Shown here piece by piece: positions 61,033-64,000 of a stretch of DNA of 64,000 nucleotides. The notes under the pieces are model-generated. The model saw only the letters and a program-made list of their open reading frames with translations, was not told where the DNA came from and did not search any database. Positions within the stretch are counted from its first letter, which is position 1. Each line of letters begins with the position of its first letter. The DNA lies in contig NZ_PKHX01000009.1 of assembly GCF_002848005.1 (NCBI RefSeq), positions 1 through 64,000 of the forward strand, given 5' to 3'. The stretch is from Varibaculum cambriense (GTDB lineage: Bacteria; Actinomycetota; Actinomycetes; Actinomycetales; Actinomycetaceae). The position numbers and the translations under genes are program-made.

Positions 61033-64000
61033 TTAGCGCTGAGCGCGCCGCCGGCGGCTAATCAGGAATAGCCCGCCGGTTGCTAGCAGCAGCAACGATG
61101 CATAGAGGGAATATATCCCATTAGCCCCTGTCTTCGACAGGTTCCCGGCTGCTGCTGGGTTCTGCGGCTGCGACTTCCCCTGTTTACCAGGCTTGTCTTT
61201 ACCCGGAGTAGTCGAGGGAGGAACCGGCTTGTCTTTCCAGAGGGCTTTCACCGTCACGTCACTGGTAACGGTGATGTTCTCGCCTACCTTGTGGGTTTTA
61301 CCGTCAATTTCCCAGCCTTTGAATTCCTTGCCGGTTGGCGGGGTAAAGCCGTTTGGCGGCAATTCCACGATGCCACCCTTCTTCACGGTCTTCCCGGGCA
61401 TATCTCCGGTTCCACCATTGCCATCGAAAGTAACCTTATACTCGATGTCTTTCCAGAGCGCTTTTACCTCGGTGTCCTCGTTAACCGTAATCTCATCGTC
61501 GGCAGCGTACTCGGTATCACCGATCTTCCACCCCTGGAATTCTTTATTTTCCGGAGCAGTGAAGCCATTAGCTGCCAACGCATACTTACTGCCCTTGTCC
61601 AAGGTTTTACCAGTCATGGTTCCGCTGCCACCGTTAGCATCGTAAGTCACCTTGACCTGGATCTTCTTCCAGACAGCCTTCACAACGGTGTCTTTGTTAA
61701 CAGTGATTTCAGTATCTGGGGCTACCTCTTTCCCATCAATCTCCCAAGTCTTAAACTCTTGAGTCTCATCCGGGGCAGTGAAAGCGTTAGGCAACACCGT
61801 GTAGTTACTACCCTTGTCCAAGGTTTTACCAGTCATGGTTCCGCTGCCACCGTTAGCATCGTAGGTCACCTTGACCTGGATTTTCTTCCAAACGGCCTTT
61901 ACGACCGTGTTGTCCTTAACAGTAATCTTGGCGCCTGGCGCTACCTCTTTGCCGTCAACTTCCCAGGCTTTAAATTCCTGAGTGTCATCCGGAGCAGTGA
62001 AAGCGTTAGGCAACACCGTGTACTCACTGCCCTTATCAACAGTCGCACCATCCATGCTGCCCTTACCGCCATTACCGTCATAGGTAACGTTAACCTCGAT
62101 CTTCTTCCAAACAGCCTTTACGACCGTGTTGTCCTTAACAGTAATCTTGGCGCCTGGCGTTACCTCCTGACCATCGACTTCCCAAGCCTTGAATTCTTGG
62201 GTGTCATCCGGAGCAGTAAAACCGTTAGGCAACACCGTGTACTCACTGCCCTTATCAACAGTCGCACCATCCATGCTGCCCTTACCGCCATTACCGTCAT
62301 AAGTAACGTTAACCTTGCTCTTCTTCCAGATAGCTTTGATAACGGTATCCTTGTCAGCCTTGATCTTGGTTCCAGGCGCAACCTTCTCACCATTAACTTC
62401 CCAAGTATCGAACTCTTGAGTGTCATCCGGGGCTTCGAATTTATTATCCAAAATCGTGTACTTTGAGCCCTTATTTAGCGTCTTACCGTCTTTGAGATTT
62501 TCATCGGTCATGGTTCCCTTACCGTCGCCCGCATCGTAGGTAACCTTAACCGTTTCGAGGGTCTCGCTGGCCGGAGATGATTCAAGCTCATCAGTGTCGC
62601 CCTCAAGACCTCCTTTATCTTTTGCTTTTGACGTGATGGTGGCTCCGACTGCTAAATCCTTAATCTGCAGGGTTACCTTCCCAGAATTTGCATCAACGGT
62701 CGCACCATCTGATGTCCACGCGGTCTTACCTGTAGTAGCATCCACGGTTCGCGTTAAGGTAACAGTTTTCTCAGCATCCGATGCGTCCTTATAGGTAATC
62801 GTGTAGGACGCCAAGTCGGTATCATCACCTGCGTTTTCATAAGCCGGTGGGGTAATAGTTACTTCACCCTTATCCGTATCTACTGCAATCGCAGGGGACT
62901 TAGGTGCGATATTTTTCACCAGGTCTTTGGCAAGGAATTTAGTGACTTTGGCCCCTTCTTTTACTTTATAGGTTCCATCAGTATTTTTTTCATATATCGG
63001 ATTGCCGTCACTATCCCAATCATTAGATTCCACATCACTAGGACTGATTATTGTAACGTTTCCATCTTTATCAAATTCGATGAATGCAGGATCGCTTATA
63101 AATCCAGTTCCATCGGGGAGTTTAGATACGCCATTTACCGTATTGGCATCTCGAATAGCTTTATCGATTGCTTTTTTATCGGCACCCGTTAATTTGTGAG
63201 GATCTCTCACGGCGACCTTTTCGGGGGTTGTTAGTACCGGCTCAGACTTCGCGCAAGAACGGAATTTATGTGGCTCTTTGACAAGGATACCGAACTCTTT
63301 TTTGAGTTTTATATCATCATTATTGATTGGGAAAGTAACTTTTTTGCCGTCAATGGATACTGCTTGAGACATCTCTTGTGAGGTAGATTTGTCCACGTTA
63401 CAGCTTCTTCCACCTTCGCCAAATTTCTTGTCCTCTCCATCCGTGAAATTTTTGACAAAATAAAATTTCGTACCTGGGGCAACCTCTTTAGCAAGTGTAA
63501 CGATAATCTGTCCGTCTGTTACCTGGACTTTTTCTATTGTCGGAGCAGCAGAGTATTCCGTTACCGTTTTGATTTTTAGGTCCGGAGCTTCAATTTTTCC
63601 GGAGGTTGATCCATCGGTATAGGTCACTTCATAGTAGGCATGATCTGTGCCATCGATAGAGAATACAACGCTTTCAAAGTCATTCGCAATGTCCGGATTG
63701 GCTTTCTTCAGCATTTCAATAGCTTCTGCTTGCTCATCGTTATTTATCTGGTTGGAGTTCGTGTGTTCAATCCAGATTTCGCCTTCTGGCATATTAAGTG
63801 TGATCTGATCTGCCTTTGATGGCTCCGCATTAGCGGTTACTTCAGGAGATTTTACATTATTTAATTCTTGATAGGCAGTGACGGTGTCACCTTCTGCAAC
63901 TTCAACACCCGCAGGCAATTTTACCGACCAAGTGCTCCCACTTTTAGGGGTAGCGGAAACAGTGGCTTTTACGTTGCCATTCTTATCTTTTAGGGTCACA
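61033..64000 (-). CDS. Large LPXTG-type surface protein with six InlB-type repeats (5' end off the window)
   Basis: At least 988 residues; the true start lies beyond base 64000. The visible part opens with a bacterial Ig-like end (SGSTWSVKLPAGVEVAEGDT), then a unique region with TYTDGSTSGK and a helical segment (KLTGADKKAIDKAIRDANTV), one more Ig-like domain, and six repeats of about 73 residues (Listeria-Bacteroides/InlB B type, VTYDGNGGKGSMDGATVDKG to KAVWKK). It ends LSKTGANGIYSLYASLLLLA and RRRRAQR: an LSKTG variant of the sortase signal. A wall-anchored adhesin is likely. Confidence 0.9.
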   Translation of the reverse strand, partial: VTLKDKNGNVKATVSATPKSGSTWSVKLPAGVEVAEGDTVTAYQELNNVKSPEVTANAEPSKADQITLNMPEGEIWIEHTNSNQINNDEQAEAIEMLKKANPDIANDFESVVFSIDGTDHAYYEVTYTDGSTSGKIEAPDLKIKTVTEYSAAPTIEKVQVTDGQIIVTLAKEVAPGTKFYFVKNFTDGEDKKFGEGGRSCNVDKSTSQEMSQAVSIDGKKVTFPINNDDIKLKKEFGILVKEPHKFRSCAKSEPVLTTPEKVAVRDPHKLTGADKKAIDKAIRDANTVNGVSKLPDGTGFISDPAFIEFDKDGNVTIISPSDVESNDWDSDGNPIYEKNTDGTYKVKEGAKVTKFLAKDLVKNIAPKSPAIAVDTDKGEVTITPPAYENAGDDTDLASYTITYKDASDAEKTVTLTRTVDATTGKTAWTSDGATVDANSGKVTLQIKDLAVGATITSKAKDKGGLEGDTDELESSPASETLETVKVTYDAGDGKGTMTDENLKDGKTLNKGSKYTILDNKFEAPDDTQEFDTWEVNGEKVAPGTKIKADKDTVIKAIWKKSKVNVTYDGNGGKGSMDGATVDKGSEYTVLPNGFTAPDDTQEFKAWEVDGQEVTPGAKITVKDNTVVKAVWKKIEVNVTYDGNGGKGSMDGATVDKGSEYTVLPNAFTAPDDTQEFKAWEVDGKEVAPGAKITVKDNTVVKAVWKKIQVKVTYDANGGSGTMTGKTLDKGSNYTVLPNAFTAPDETQEFKTWEIDGKEVAPDTEITVNKDTVVKAVWKKIQVKVTYDANGGSGTMTGKTLDKGSKYALAANGFTAPENKEFQGWKIGDTEYAADDEITVNEDTEVKALWKDIEYKVTFDGNGGTGDMPGKTVKKGGIVELPPNGFTPPTGKEFKGWEIDGKTHKVGENITVTSDVTVKALWKDKPVPPSTTPGKDKPGKQGKSQPQNPAAAGNLSKTGANGIYSLYASLLLLATGGLFLISRRRRAQR
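61237..62550 (-). repeat. Six InlB-type repeats, some nearly identical in DNA
   Basis: Six tandem units of about 219 bp. Units 2 and 3 (from the protein N-terminus) and the starts of units 4 and 5 are nearly identical at DNA level, while unit 1 and unit 6 have diverged. Such identity points to recent duplication or recombination between units. Confidence 0.85.

Noticed and set aside
61291..62466. Long plus-strand open frame of 391 codons
   Set aside because: It lies antisense to the InlB repeats and is open only because of their repeated codon pattern; no ribosome site and repeated low-complexity sequence.

Overview
The window looks like chromosomal DNA of a moderate-GC member of the Actinomycetaceae; a Varibaculum-like anaerobe or facultative anaerobe fits best. 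This is inference from gene content. The supporting genes are a fused actinobacterial 2-oxoglutarate decarboxylase/dehydrogenase (Kgd), a SigH/RshA-type sigma/anti-sigma pair with the 24-residue bL37 gene beside it, a DUF3117 protein, the dapC-fdxA pair, an Rv1205-type LOG protein and LPXTG surface proteins. No tRNA, rRNA, CRISPR array or intact transposase was recognised.

Layout. (1) 1-1.8 kb is accessory DNA next to the 3' end of guaA: one truncated DUF6414-like gene and decayed coding remnants. (2) 1.8-26 kb is core metabolism: guaA, the pta-ackA acetate pathway, rpiB, a phosphodiesterase, an M23 peptidase, two CNNM/CBS membrane proteins, kgd, bL37, the sigma/anti-sigma pair, aroA-rsgA, aroD-hisN, sbcD-sbcC, a MntR-like regulator and a VKOR. 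(3) 26-48 kb continues with gltA, dapC, fdxA, typA, a MgtE-N/CBS protein, DUF1003, mrp, a methyltransferase, a LOG protein, DUF3117, a BMP lipoprotein/guanylyltransferase/DeoR operon, a BrkB-type membrane protein, metY-metX behind an attenuator, and lipB-lipA. (4) 48.3-50.4 kb is an inserted cassette (cupin plus SAM methyltransferase) flanked by long direct repeats that copy the lipA tail and carry nested palindromes. (5) 50.4-57.4 kb holds an acyl-CoA synthetase, a nitroreductase, small unknowns, a poly-glycine membrane protein, ogt and an AAA_14-type ATPase with 32-bp tandem repeats in front. (6) 57.5-64 kb encodes two sortase-anchored surface proteins, one with a vWA domain behind a possible poly-G phase-variable promoter, and one with six InlB-type repeats that runs off the right edge.

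The most unusual features are the structured repeats at 48.3-50.4 kb (stems that differ but stay paired, with conserved unpaired segments), the short leader peptide with mutually exclusive hairpins before metY-metX, the ten-G tract inside a putative surface-protein promoter, and the palindrome sitting in the promoter spacer of the methyltransferase-cupin operon. Several genes have a -10-like hexamer 6-7 nt before the start codon, which suggests leaderless mRNAs.
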